A DNA stretch of 64,000 nt from Spirochaetia bacterium. GTDB taxonomy: Bacteria; Spirochaetota; UBA4802; UBA5550. This document shows, piece after piece, positions 1 to 9,140 of the stretch (position 1 is its first letter; every line of letters begins with the position of its first letter). A program made the position numbers and the translations under genes. The stretch lies in NCBI GenBank assembly GCA_009885955.1, contig VFJS01000001.1:16197-80196 (forward strand), in the 5' to 3' direction. Under the pieces are notes generated by a model. It ran no database searches. It was not told the DNA's origin and saw only the letters and a list, made by a program, of their open reading frames with translations.

Positions 1-1
1 T

Positions 2-487
2 ATTGTCCGTATCACTGCAGATTGCCCCTTGATGGACGCTCTTGTGATAGATAAGGTTATTGAAAAGCACCTGCTGGAACATGCTGATTATACTTCAAAC
101 ACCATGGTGGAACGATATCCTGATGGAGAGGATGTGGAAGTTTTCACTTATAAATCCCTGGAAAGGTCGTGGAAAGATGCAGATCTTGTATCAGAAAGGG
201 AACATGTCACTCCATATATCAGAACCCATAAGGAAGTGTTTAAACAGGCATCGGTGGAATATGAAATTGATGTATCATCAAAAAGATGGACCCTTGACAA
301 TCAGGAAGATTATGAATTTATTATAAAAGTTTATAAAGCATTATATCATAAAAATAATTACTTCGGGATGAAGGAAATATTGGCATTTTTAAAAGAACAT
401 CCCGAACATGAAAAAATTAACAGCAATATTAAACGAAATGAAGGCTATGAAAAATCACTTAAAGAAGATAAAAAATTAAGCAAATAA
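2..487 (+). CDS. SpsF/PseF-type CMP-nonulosonate cytidylyltransferase, 5' truncated
   Basis: This is the C-terminal 161 residues of a gene that begins outside the window. The reading frame is open to base 2, so the TTG at 29 is not the true start. The first visible residues (IVRITADCPLMD) match the conserved R-x-T-x-D-C-P-L block of the SpsF/PseF cytidylyltransferases, and the following P-D-G-E-D-V-E stretch also fits. Such enzymes activate a nonulosonic acid with CTP to give the CMP-sugar used by glycosyltransferases. The position upstream of PseG-like and NeuB-like genes supports that role. The nucleotide-binding N-terminus is not visible, so substrate cannot be judged. The C-terminus is Lys-rich and AT-rich. 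Confidence 0.8.
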   Translation: MVRITADCPLMDALVIDKVIEKHLLEHADYTSNTMVERYPDGEDVEVFTYKSLERSWKDADLVSEREHVTPYIRTHKEVFKQASVEYEIDVSSKRWTLDNQEDYEFIIKVYKALYHKNNYFGMKEILAFLKEHPEHEKINSNIKRNEGYEKSLKEDKKLSK

Positions 488-505
488 GATAATTCAGGAA
501 TTATG

Positions 506-1183
506 ATGAACAGTGAAATATTTATTAATGAAGAAGCTGAAAATTATTTTGAAAGGAATAAAGCGCATAGCCACAGTTACTTCATTGATTATTTATTAGA
601 AATATTCCCTAAAATAAGGTTAAAAAATTTTGATGTTGCTGAATTCGGGATAGGTAACGGGCAGAATCTGATGTACTTAAAACATTTTGTCAATAAAGTT
701 CATGGTTTTGAAGGATCGAACTCGGCAGTTGAATTATTCAAAAAACAGTATTCAGGCCACCCTCATATAAAAGATTTTTTCGCTGAACAGGTGAATTTGG
801 CTAAGCCATTTAACGCACCTTCCGTATATGATTTAATCATATATGGATTTTTCCCATATTATGTAGATGATGATGAAATGAAAATTGTAAAACAAAATAC
901 TTTGAAGATGTTAAAAGATGAATCCTATATATTCATTTATGATTTTCTTGTAAGAAATAACAGGGTGAAAACTGACAGCCGTAATGACAAATTGAAAGTA
1001 TATAAACGTAATCTACTGTACTGGCTTGATTATTTTCATGAGTTTGACATGATTGATTATCGTTTATTTGACAGCTATAAAGGCCAGGAAAATCTTACGA
1101 GTAACAGCATTATGAAGATTGACCCCTTATTGCCGGCTGATGATGATGCATGGTTATTTGCAGCTTTATTTAAAAAAAAATAG
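506..1183 (+). CDS. class I SAM-dependent methyltransferase
   Basis: The 225-residue protein has a glycine-rich SAM-binding motif I (AEFGIGNGQNL, about residues 45-55) followed by an acidic strand end (FEGSN), as in class I Rossmann methyltransferases. The second half keeps the usual strand with a YDLIIYGFF motif IV region. The acceptor is unknown. Because it sits between the CMP-sugar synthase and the aminotransferase of a nonulosonate operon, it may O- or N-methylate the sugar or its N-acyl group; that is inference. ATG codons lie at 503 and 506. The AGGA at 496-499 has better spacing to 506. The next gene begins 25 bases after its stop. Confidence 0.75.
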   Translation: MNSEIFINEEAENYFERNKAHSHSYFIDYLLEIFPKIRLKNFDVAEFGIGNGQNLMYLKHFVNKVHGFEGSNSAVELFKKQYSGHPHIKDFFAEQVNLAKPFNAPSVYDLIIYGFFPYYVDDDEMKIVKQNTLKMLKDESYIFIYDFLVRNNRVKTDSRNDKLKVYKRNLLYWLDYFHEFDMIDYRLFDSYKGQENLTSNSIMKIDPLLPADDDAWLFAALFKKK

Positions 1184-1208
1184 ATTATATATTTATCAGG
1201 ATAATGTA

Positions 1209-2519
1209 ATGGGAAAAGGACAGGAGTTATATAAAAAAGCTAAAATGCTGATTCCGGGGGGAACCCAGCTGTTATCAAAAAGGCCAGAAATGTATCTGCC
1301 GGATTACTGGCCTTCATACTATAGCAAAGCCAAAGGATGTGAGATATGGGACCTTGACGGGAACCATTATTTCGATATGACCAATATGTCGGTGGGGGCA
1401 GGAATTCTCGGATATGCCGATGATGATGTGGATAATGCAGTCAAGCATGTCATCAATAACGGATCAATTTCATCACTGAATGCCCCGGAGGAAGTTGAAC
1501 TGGCGGAGGTATTATTGAGCCTTCATCCCTGGGCCCGGATGGTCAGGTATGCCCGGGGCGGCGGTGACGGAATGTCTGTAGCCGTGAGAATTGCCAGGGC
1601 ATATTCTCAGAAAGATGTTGTATTATTTTGCGGATACCATGGCTGGCATGACTGGTATCTCTCGGCAAATCTTGGAGAGGACAGCGCCCTTGACGGGCAC
1701 CTGCTGCCGGGCTTAAATCCGTCAGGAGTTCCGCGGGGATTAAAAGGGACCTCACTGACGTTCCAGTATAATGATGTAGCTGGATTTAAAGAGATTCTGA
1801 AGAAACATGAAAATAGGATCGGCGCCGTTGTCATGGAGCCTGTCAGGAATGATGCACCGACGAAAGATTTCATTCATGCAGTGCGCTCAGAGACTTCTTC
1901 ACGAAATATACCTCTTGTTGTGGATGAAGTGAGCGCAGGCTGGAGGCTGAATGTGGGCGGCGCACATATGATCTACAACCTAGAGCCTGATATTGCAGTA
2001 TTTGCAAAAGGAATTTCCAACGGGTATCCAATGGCTGCCATTATTGGAAAGGAAAAGGTGATGCAGACGGCCCAGGAGACATTTATCAGCAGCACCTACT
2101 GGACAGACAGGATAGGGCCCGCCGCAGCCATCGCAACAATTAATAAAATGAAAAAACTCAACCTCCCTGAATATTTAATCAGCTGCGGCAGAAAGATTCA
2201 GGAGGGGTGGAAAAAATGCGCTGAAAATGCCGGCCTTCAAATACATACCGGTGGGATATACCCCTTAAGCCATTTTTCCTTTGAGCATGAGAAGCCCCTT
2301 GTTCTGAAAACGTTGTTCACCCAGGAGATGTTAAAAAAAGGATTTCTTGCTACTACGGCATATTATTCCTCATATGCGCATAAAGATGAAATAATTGAAA
2401 ATTATCTGAATGCCTGTATGGATGTTTTCAAATTTATTGCAAAGGCAGTGACTGATAAATCCGAAGAAAAAATGTTGCAGGGACCTGTCTGCCATGCAGG
2501 ATTTAAAAGGCTGAATTGA
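1209..2519 (+). CDS. class III PLP aminotransferase, glutamate-1-semialdehyde-aminomutase-like
   Basis: The protein has 436 residues. The N-terminal IPGGTQLLSKRP and the D-L-D-G-N stretch are typical of the GSA-aminomutase branch of class III aminotransferases. A VVDEVSAGWR motif holds the cofactor aspartate, and FAKGISNGYP carries the PLP lysine (about Lys267). GSA-type members are frequent in nonulosonate and sugar-modification clusters, where they act on a sugar intermediate rather than on tetrapyrrole precursors. The position between the CMP synthase and the PseG homologue suggests the same here. The ATG at 1209 was chosen because upstream codons in frame run through the methyltransferase gene in another frame and do not look like protein. 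It overlaps the next gene by 4 bases, implying translational coupling. Confidence 0.8.
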   Translation: MGKGQELYKKAKMLIPGGTQLLSKRPEMYLPDYWPSYYSKAKGCEIWDLDGNHYFDMTNMSVGAGILGYADDDVDNAVKHVINNGSISSLNAPEEVELAEVLLSLHPWARMVRYARGGGDGMSVAVRIARAYSQKDVVLFCGYHGWHDWYLSANLGEDSALDGHLLPGLNPSGVPRGLKGTSLTFQYNDVAGFKEILKKHENRIGAVVMEPVRNDAPTKDFIHAVRSETSSRNIPLVVDEVSAGWRLNVGGAHMIYNLEPDIAVFAKGISNGYPMAAIIGKEKVMQTAQETFISSTYWTDRIGPAAAIATINKMKKLNLPEYLISCGRKIQEGWKKCAENAGLQIHTGGIYPLSHFSFEHEKPLVLKTLFTQEMLKKGFLATTAYYSSYAHKDEIIENYLNACMDVFKFIAKAVTDKSEEKMLQGPVCHAGFKRLN

Positions 2520-3457
2520 AGGAAGTCATTATTCTCACAGAAGCCGGGAGCAAATTTGGATATGGCCATTTAACCAGGTGCCTGGCCCTTGCTCAGGGTT
2601 TTAAGGTCAAGGGCATTGAATCCCTGTTCTTTATAAAAGGTGATTTACATGCTGATGATATTCCAGGTGAATTTAAATATATTCAATTTGACTGGACAAA
2701 AGAAAAGGTAGAGGTTAAGGGCAAAATTTTAATTATAGACTCTTATTATGCAGATGGAAATTTCTGCAAAAAAGTTTATGAAGAAGCTGAAACTGTTCTT
2801 TTTATTGATGATTATAACCGGATACCGTATCCCGGGGGATTCGTTCTGAACAGTGTATTAGGAGCTGATATCATCGGTTATCCGATAAATCCTGAAATCA
2901 CTTATTTACTTGGTCCTGAATATCACCCGCTTCGAAGAGAGTTCTGGGATGTACCGGTGAAAGTGATAAGAGAAAAAGTAATGAAAATTCTCATTACTTT
3001 TGGAGGTTCAGACATGACAAATGAAACTCCATCGGTTTTAAAAATGTTACATGATCGTTATCCTGACCTGGAAAAACATGTAATTATCGGTAGCGGATTT
3101 TCTAACATTAATAACATAAAAGATGAAGCTGATGATAAAACATTCCTCATTATAAAACCTGATGCTGAAGGGATGAGACATGAGATGATTGATTGTGATA
3201 TTGCCATATCAGCAGCGGGACAGACAATTTATGAACTGGCAAGGGTAGGGATAACCACTTTTGCAAAAAAAGTTGCAGAGAATCAGGATAACATAATACA
3301 TAACTGGAAAGCAATTGGGTTTCTTTTGGATTTTAGCCTGTCAGATAAAATTCCGGATTATTACAGCAGGAATGCTATTTATAATACCGGCAGAAGTATC
3401 ATTGATGGACAAGGGGTGCACCGTATTGTGGAGAAGTTGGCAAATGATCACAATTAG
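2516..3457 (+). CDS. pseG: PseG-like UDP-sugar hydrolase (UDP-2,4-diacetamido-2,4,6-trideoxyhexose hydrolase family)
   Basis: This 313-residue GT-B-fold protein starts with the family signature G-x-G-H-x-x-R-C (GYGHLTRC, residues 15-22; His18 corresponds to the catalytic histidine region). Later it has a GGSD strand end and an A-A-G-Q-T-I-Y-E-L motif that binds the UDP part. PseG removes UDP from the 2,4-diacetamido sugar just before condensation with phosphoenolpyruvate by NeuB/PseI, whose gene is next. The start is TTG, overlapping the aminotransferase stop as TTGA. The 3' end overlaps the next gene by 14 bases. The stereochemistry of the sugar (pseudaminic or another nonulosonate) cannot be read from the sequence. 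Confidence 0.82.
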   Translation: MKEVIILTEAGSKFGYGHLTRCLALAQGFKVKGIESLFFIKGDLHADDIPGEFKYIQFDWTKEKVEVKGKILIIDSYYADGNFCKKVYEEAETVLFIDDYNRIPYPGGFVLNSVLGADIIGYPINPEITYLLGPEYHPLRREFWDVPVKVIREKVMKILITFGGSDMTNETPSVLKMLHDRYPDLEKHVIIGSGFSNINNIKDEADDKTFLIIKPDAEGMRHEMIDCDIAISAAGQTIYELARVGITTFAKKVAENQDNIIHNWKAIGFLLDFSLSDKIPDYYSRNAIYNTGRSIIDGQGVHRIVEKLANDHN

Positions 3458-4919
3458 GAAAGCGAATTGGGATGATAAGGATGAATTGTATGCCCTGGCC
3501 ATCAGTCCTGATGTGAGAATGGCCAGTTTTGATTCCAGCGAGATAGATTATCAAAATCATCTGATTTGGTATAAAAAATTATTAGATTCAGTTAATGAAT
3601 GGATTTTTATTCTTGAGGATAGCGGTAAATTCTCCGGTCAGATACGGTTTACCTATGACAGCACCACTTCCAGATGTAAGGTTGGAATTTCATTATTAAA
3701 AACGATAAGAGGGAAAAATGTTGCAGTTAATTTTTTTTATAAAGCCCTTTTTTTATTAAAAAAAGAAGTTAGGTCATGTGAAACAGTAGCAGCATATATT
3801 AAAGAAAATAATATTCAATCTCTAAATTTTTTTAAAAAAGCCGGATTTGTTTTTTCAAAAAAAGTTAAGATAAATGAAAGTGAGGCACAGGAATGGTTAT
3901 TATCTCTCAGTAAAGTATGTATCATAGCTGAATTATCAGCAAATCATAATCAAAATATTGATACAGCAAAAAAAACTATTGATGCCATTAAAGAGTGTGG
4001 TGCTGATGCAGTCAAAATTCAAACATACACTCCTGATACAATAACAATAGATTGCAAGAATGATTATTTTACATTACAGCAGGGTACCTTATGGGACGGT
4101 AGAACTTTTTATGACCTGTACAAGGAAGCTTACACACCCTGGGAATGGCATGATGAACTGAAGGATCATGCTGAATCCCTGGGGCTCATTTTTTTCTCAA
4201 CACCCTTTGATTTTACCGCAGTGGATTTTCTCGAATCAAAAAATGTTCCTATGTATAAAATCGCATCCTTTGAAATAACTGATGTTCCTCTGATTGAATA
4301 TACTGCATCAAAAGGCAAACCAATGATTATATCTACAGGGATTGCTGAAATTTCAGATATTCAGGATGCTGTTGAGGCATGCAGAAGGGCAGGAAACAGT
4401 GACATTACTCTGCTGAAATGCACATCCAGCTATCCGGCTCCCATTGAAGAAGCGAATCTAAAAACAATGGTGAATATGAAGGAGACTTTTAATGTCAGGG
4501 TTGGCCTGTCAGATCACACCATGGGCAGTGATGCGGCTATTGCTGCCGTGGCCCTGGGTGCCGTAGTAATTGAAAAGCATTTTATTCTTGATAGAAATAT
4601 CGGCGGCCCTGACGCAGCCTTTTCCATGGAACCGGCAGAGTTCAAGGCAATGGTCAATTCAATCCGCAATGTTGAAAAAGCCCTGGGCATGGTGACATAT
4701 AAACTTTCTGAAAAAACAATGAAAAGCAGGGAGTTTTCCAGGTCACTTTTTGCTGTTGAAGACATTCCAGCAGGGGAAATTTTCACAAAGGCAAATGTGC
4801 GGTCAATAAGGCCCGGATACGGGTTGCCTCCCAAATATTTGAATGAAATTCTGGGTAAGAAAGCACGCGTATCATTAAAAAGGGGGAATCCTTTAACCTG
4901 GGGAGTTATTGATAATTAA
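3444..4919 (+). CDS. fused GNAT acetyltransferase (PseH-like) and NeuB-family nonulosonate synthase (PseI-like)
   Basis: One 491-residue frame contains two enzymes. Residues 1 to about 153 are a GNAT domain (ITIRKANWDD start; ENNIQSLNFFKKAGF near 121-135 as in RimJ/PseH-type N-acetyltransferases). Residues about 157-491 are a NeuB synthase: IAELSANHNQN at 161-171, TPFDF and KIASFEITD in the barrel, the GLSDHTMG metal or substrate loop, IEKHF, and a C-terminal SAF (antifreeze-like) domain from about 425. PseH acetylates the 4-amino group of the UDP-sugar and PseI condenses the released hexose with phosphoenolpyruvate. Fusing them brackets the PseG step encoded immediately upstream. No stop or internal start with a good ribosome site separates the parts. 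The ATG at 3444 lies inside the end of the PseG gene. Confidence 0.85.
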   Translation: MITIRKANWDDKDELYALAISPDVRMASFDSSEIDYQNHLIWYKKLLDSVNEWIFILEDSGKFSGQIRFTYDSTTSRCKVGISLLKTIRGKNVAVNFFYKALFLLKKEVRSCETVAAYIKENNIQSLNFFKKAGFVFSKKVKINESEAQEWLLSLSKVCIIAELSANHNQNIDTAKKTIDAIKECGADAVKIQTYTPDTITIDCKNDYFTLQQGTLWDGRTFYDLYKEAYTPWEWHDELKDHAESLGLIFFSTPFDFTAVDFLESKNVPMYKIASFEITDVPLIEYTASKGKPMIISTGIAEISDIQDAVEACRRAGNSDITLLKCTSSYPAPIEEANLKTMVNMKETFNVRVGLSDHTMGSDAAIAAVALGAVVIEKHFILDRNIGGPDAAFSMEPAEFKAMVNSIRNVEKALGMVTYKLSEKTMKSREFSRSLFAVEDIPAGEIFTKANVRSIRPGYGLPPKYLNEILGKKARVSLKRGNPLTWGVIDN

Positions 4920-6197
4920 ATGGAAAATTATTATTTATTTAATTATATAAAAAATAACAGCAGCATTGATGAAAAAATATTCGATGCATTGAAATTTGAA
5001 CTGGAACAGAACATTTATTATTATGGTAATCAATTTAAATATCCAAAAGAGAAATTAAAAAAATTTAAAACAAATTATATTAAGCTGTTAGTAAAATTGT
5101 TTCGTGTTTTAATGAATAATAGTTTTAAAAAAAAAATACAGAGTAATAAAATTATTTTTTCGAACGCGTATTTTAGTGTAAATGAAGAATTGAAAAAAAT
5201 CGGATTTAATGTTTGTTCTCCTCCCTGGCTATTGGAGTTCAATAAAGAATATGCTGCTGATTATCACTTGTACAAAAAAATATTGAACATAAGCAAATCT
5301 TTCAGCGACAAGTCATTTTCTGAATTGCTGGAGGAGAAATTTTTGAATGATATAAATGATTTTAAGCATGAATTGAAATCATTTTATTTAAATAGTAATG
5401 CCAGATCAATTGTTGTACCTAACGATGTTTCCTTCTATGAAAACATATCTCTACAAATATTTAAAGAATTACAAAAACCATCTTTTATATTTCTTCATGG
5501 TCTCCCGGGACGGTATAATAGTATAGATGAAAACAGATCAGATTATTTATTGGTATGGGGTGAAAAAATTAAAGATAATTATATCAAAGCGGGTATTAAT
5601 AAAAATAAAATATTTGTTACCGGACATCCCTATTATCAGAATTGTGTACAGAAAGAATTGAAATTCGGCTTTGACACTATCCTGATTATTACAAAAGCAA
5701 TGAATGGCGCACAGCATAGCGATGGTGTCCGCTTATCTGATCGCGGGAACCTGATTGTATATTTATTGTCCATACAGATTGCATTAAAAAAATTAAATGT
5801 CACATCTGTCCGTTTGAGGCCTCATCCATCGGAAAATCCTGAATGGTATTATCAATTTATTGATAAAAATTTTTTCATCTTTGATTCGGATACTCTGCAT
5901 GTGTCATTAAACAAGTCGAGCCTTGTCATAGGACCCAGTTCAACAGTATTTCTAGAATCGATATACAGAGGAATTAATTACCTGGTTTATGAACCGGTAA
6001 AGGAAAATCTTGATTTAATGAATTATACCCTGGTACCTCCCTTCGACGGTTCCGATTCAAGGGTGCCTCTTGCAAGAAATGAAGAAGAACTCTTCTATTT
6101 TTTAAAAAACAGGATCATTACAGACAGCACGATTTTTAATGATTACATTCAAACCCCCTTTAATATGCATTTTATTAAATCATTGATTAATATATGA
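4920..6197 (+). CDS. putative GT-B-like polysaccharide or nonulosonate transferase
   Basis: The 425-residue protein has no firmly recognised family. It resembles CDP-glycerol/capsule-type GT-B transferases: a central YLLVWGEKIKDNYIKAGI block, a TGHPYYQN turn, a LRPHPSE motif and a GPSSTVFLESIYRG motif that in such enzymes binds the nucleotide sugar. The N-terminal half is Lys/Asn-rich and low in complexity. The ATG immediately follows the stop of the NeuB gene and its 3' end overlaps the flippase gene, so it is in the same operon. A role in transferring the nonulosonic acid is an attractive inference, not a demonstrated match. GC content is low. Confidence 0.55.
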   Translation: MENYYLFNYIKNNSSIDEKIFDALKFELEQNIYYYGNQFKYPKEKLKKFKTNYIKLLVKLFRVLMNNSFKKKIQSNKIIFSNAYFSVNEELKKIGFNVCSPPWLLEFNKEYAADYHLYKKILNISKSFSDKSFSELLEEKFLNDINDFKHELKSFYLNSNARSIVVPNDVSFYENISLQIFKELQKPSFIFLHGLPGRYNSIDENRSDYLLVWGEKIKDNYIKAGINKNKIFVTGHPYYQNCVQKELKFGFDTILIITKAMNGAQHSDGVRLSDRGNLIVYLLSIQIALKKLNVTSVRLRPHPSENPEWYYQFIDKNFFIFDSDTLHVSLNKSSLVIGPSSTVFLESIYRGINYLVYEPVKENLDLMNYTLVPPFDGSDSRVPLARNEEELFYFLKNRIITDSTIFNDYIQTPFNMHFIKSLINI

Positions 6198-7729
6198 CGC
6201 AATCATATTTCAAAAATTATTTACAGATTTACTTCTGGCAGGGAGTAGCATTACTACTTAATTTTTTATCAATGTTTATCGTCACCCCATTGATATCAAG
6301 TAACCCGGTAATTTTTGGTATTTATTCAATCTGTATATCATTAACCATTTTTTTATCATATGCTGATCTGGGATTTATTAGTTCAGGATTTAAGTATGCC
6401 AGTGAATATATTCCCACAGATGACAGGAATGGCGAGATTAGAATTGTCGGTTTTGTTTTTTATATATTACTGATTTTCGGGATATTGTATTGTTTAGCAA
6501 TATTATTTATTTCTTTTAATCCGGAATTGATTATTAAAAATTTTAATACTGCAGCTGAAAGAAATATAGCTGAACAGTTATTATTAATCCTTTCTTTATT
6601 TTCTTTTAACCTAATTCTGGGGCGGGTATTATTAATAATCCTTGGAATACGTCTTGATGATTTTGTGTATCGGCGGATCAGTTCTATAGCAAATATCATA
6701 AATATTGCCTCTGTGTATTATTTTTTTAATGATGGAAAACATGATATTGTGGGATATTATTTATTCTGCTCCATTACAAACGTAATCGTGAACATTTTAG
6801 TCACTGTTATCATTAAGAATAAATATCATTATGACTTCTTACTCTTAATGAAATCAGTCAGATTTTCGAAGGAAATATTCAGAAAGACCAGAAATCTGGC
6901 CTTTTCAACTCTGTTTGCAACCTTTGCATGGATTCTCTATTATGAACTCGATACTTTGGGGATTGCAAAATTACTGGGTACTGAAAAACTTGCCCTCTAT
7001 GCTATTTGTTTAATTATCATCAATTTTTTCAGAAGCCTGCTGGGAACTTTTTTTAATCCATTCATTGCCCGTTTTAATCATATTATTGCTGAAAAAAATA
7101 TTGAAAAATTAAAAAACTTTTTTTCACAAATATTGATCATTACAAATCCGCTAATCATTATTACAATTACCTGCATAATATTTTTTTTAAAATATCTGAT
7201 ACTATCGTGGGTTGGGGAAAGCTATATCGATTCAGTCAGAATTGGACAGTTACTGATGCTTATTTACTTTTTTTCTGCATTTTCTTATTTAACGAATATT
7301 TTATTGATGGCCCAGGAAAGAATTAAAGAAATGAACATTATCGCTGCATGTAATGTAATCATATTCTGGTCCGGTGTCATTTTAACATACAATGACTGGG
7401 GCTTGTATTCCTTCGCAGTATTTAAATTATCGGCTTTTATCATAACCGGAATATACAGCATATATTTAACGAAAATTTTTCTGGGCCTTGGATGGTTAGA
7501 TGTATTCAATAAATTTTATGGTTTGCTTTTTGTCCCTGTACTTTTTATTATTTCATCACATTTCATTATATCTGAATTTTTGATAATTGAAAAAAGTAAA
7601 TTCATGATGATTAAAGTCATTTTGTTAAGTGGATGTGTATGTTCGCTTTCTTATTTGGTATGCTATATATGTTCGAAGAATTTTAGAAGCACAATCCAAA
7701 GTGTTCTGATACCGAATATCCGGAGATAA
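6194..7729 (+). CDS. Wzx-like polysaccharide flippase (MATE/MVF superfamily)
   Basis: The 511-residue protein is strongly hydrophobic, with about 12-14 predicted membrane segments separated by short Lys/Arg loops. An N-terminal block (FLSMFIVTPLISSNPVIFG) is characteristic of the polysaccharide-transporter family that flips lipid-linked oligosaccharides across the inner membrane. ATG overlaps the preceding stop (ATGA). The gene closes the nonulosonate sub-operon, with 85 bases to the next gene. Sequence alone cannot tell the substrate. A Wzy polymerase was not recognised nearby. Confidence 0.78.
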   Translation: MTQSYFKNYLQIYFWQGVALLLNFLSMFIVTPLISSNPVIFGIYSICISLTIFLSYADLGFISSGFKYASEYIPTDDRNGEIRIVGFVFYILLIFGILYCLAILFISFNPELIIKNFNTAAERNIAEQLLLILSLFSFNLILGRVLLIILGIRLDDFVYRRISSIANIINIASVYYFFNDGKHDIVGYYLFCSITNVIVNILVTVIIKNKYHYDFLLLMKSVRFSKEIFRKTRNLAFSTLFATFAWILYYELDTLGIAKLLGTEKLALYAICLIIINFFRSLLGTFFNPFIARFNHIIAEKNIEKLKNFFSQILIITNPLIIITITCIIFFLKYLILSWVGESYIDSVRIGQLLMLIYFFSAFSYLTNILLMAQERIKEMNIIAACNVIIFWSGVILTYNDWGLYSFAVFKLSAFIITGIYSIYLTKIFLGLGWLDVFNKFYGLLFVPVLFIISSHFIISEFLIIEKSKFMMIKVILLSGCVCSLSYLVCYICSKNFRSTIQSVLIPNIRR

Positions 7730-7814
7730 AATATCTGAATACCAGATCTCAATACTACCGGAAATTATTGTATGGATAATTTAAAATGCACTTTAATATA
7801 TATATAGGTTTTGT

Positions 7815-8357
7815 ATGATGAAAATTGATTTCGGCTGCGGCAATTCCAAAAAAGACGGCTTCATAGGTGTAGATTCCATCCCATTAGCAGGAGTGGACAT
7901 CATCCATGATTTAAATACATTTCCCTATCCCTTTGAAAATGACAGCATTGATGAAATATGGATGGATAATGTTTTAGAACACCTTGAGAAACCGCTGACT
8001 GTTATGGAAGAATTATATAGAATATCCAAACATAATACTGTTGTAAATATAGCGGTACCGTATTTTAGAAGTTTTTATTCAGTTATTGACCCTACGCATA
8101 AATTTTATTTTGGAGTTTTCTGGTTTTACTATTTTGATCCCAATCATGCTTTTTATTCCAAATATAAGTATACCAGTTCGAAATTTATGATAGAAAAATT
8201 TGAATTTGACAGGGAATGGGCAGGCAAGAAGAAAAGCATATTTCATAAAATTATTTTATCTTATGCGAATAGAAAACCTGAATCATATGAAATAAGATTA
8301 TCACATTTTTATCCGCTGAACTCATTAACATTCAGTTTGCGGGCACTCAAGAAATGA
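7815..8357 (+). CDS. class I SAM-dependent methyltransferase, small
   Basis: The 180-residue protein begins at once with motif I (IDFGCGNSKKDGFIGVD, residues 4-20), followed by DIIHDLNTFPYPFENDSIDEIWMDNVLEHLE, the motif II-IV pattern of methyltransferase_11/23 type enzymes found in O-antigen loci. The aromatic FYSVIDPTHKFYFGVFWFYYFDPNH block in the middle probably shapes the acceptor pocket. The acceptor is unknown; sugar O-methylation or peptide-linked sugar modification are possibilities. Start codons at 7815 and 7818; AGG at 7806-7808 serves either. Confidence 0.75.
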   Translation: MMKIDFGCGNSKKDGFIGVDSIPLAGVDIIHDLNTFPYPFENDSIDEIWMDNVLEHLEKPLTVMEELYRISKHNTVVNIAVPYFRSFYSVIDPTHKFYFGVFWFYYFDPNHAFYSKYKYTSSKFMIEKFEFDREWAGKKKSIFHKIILSYANRKPESYEIRLSHFYPLNSLTFSLRALKK

Positions 8358-8395
8358 ATGAAGGGAAATAGCAGCATGTTGAGGATCAATTAATT

Positions 8396-9112
8396 ATGAT
8401 TACAGGTAATACATGCAGAATAAAAAATCCCTATAGTTCTATTGTGAAAATTTCAAATGAAGGGATCATTAAAGTCATACAGATTGCTGCTTCGAAATAT
8501 GCAAAGGGGGAACTTATCGATATTGGTTGCGGGACAAAGCCTTACGAAGCAATATTTCAACCTCACATTAACAGTTATTTCGGGATTGATTATGAGTCAT
8601 CTGCAGAATCAAATTACAGTACAGATACGAAAGCTGATCTGTTTATTGACTGCACGAATACCGGTCTTGAAAAAGAAACGTATGATACCCTCCTTTCAAC
8701 GCAGGTGATGGAACATATTTATGACACCGCATCATATGTAAAAGAATGTCATAGGCTGTTAAAAAAGGGAGGCTATGGCATATTTACCGTTCCCATGTCA
8801 TGGCGCTGCCATGGCGAGCCCTATGATTTTTATCGTTTTACTAAATACTCTCTTGAAAAAATATTTAAGGAAAACGGATTTCTCATCATAGAATTAAAAG
8901 AAATAGAGGGAACTTTTGCGACGATTATTCAGCATTTTATTGTATTTTTAGCAAATCGCCAGGGATATCAGAATATCATTTTCAGGATAGCAAGGAAATC
9001 AGTTTGTTCCATACTTTTTTCAATAATGAATTTTACCGCTCTCAAGCTGGATAGATTTTTTTGGGATGAAAAGTTATGTTTAAATTATATATTGGTTGTT
9101 AAAAAAGTTTAG
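8396..9112 (+). CDS. class I SAM-dependent methyltransferase
   Basis: The 238-residue protein has motif I LIDIGCGTKPYEAIF (about residues 39-53), an FGIDYE acidic turn, and STQVMEHIYDTASYVKECHRLLKKGG, the typical motif IV-VI run of methyltransferase_11. The segment MSWRCHGEPYDFYRFTKYSLEKIF is the conserved C-terminal part of the cluster-associated family that follows O-antigen genes. Two methyltransferases in tandem suggest methylated sugars in the product. The acceptor is not known. Spacing to the next gene is 28 bases. Confidence 0.77.
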   Translation: MITGNTCRIKNPYSSIVKISNEGIIKVIQIAASKYAKGELIDIGCGTKPYEAIFQPHINSYFGIDYESSAESNYSTDTKADLFIDCTNTGLEKETYDTLLSTQVMEHIYDTASYVKECHRLLKKGGYGIFTVPMSWRCHGEPYDFYRFTKYSLEKIFKENGFLIIELKEIEGTFATIIQHFIVFLANRQGYQNIIFRIARKSVCSILFSIMNFTALKLDRFFWDEKLCLNYILVVKKV

Positions 9113-9140
9113 CAGGATATAAATAATAAGAAATAGACAG

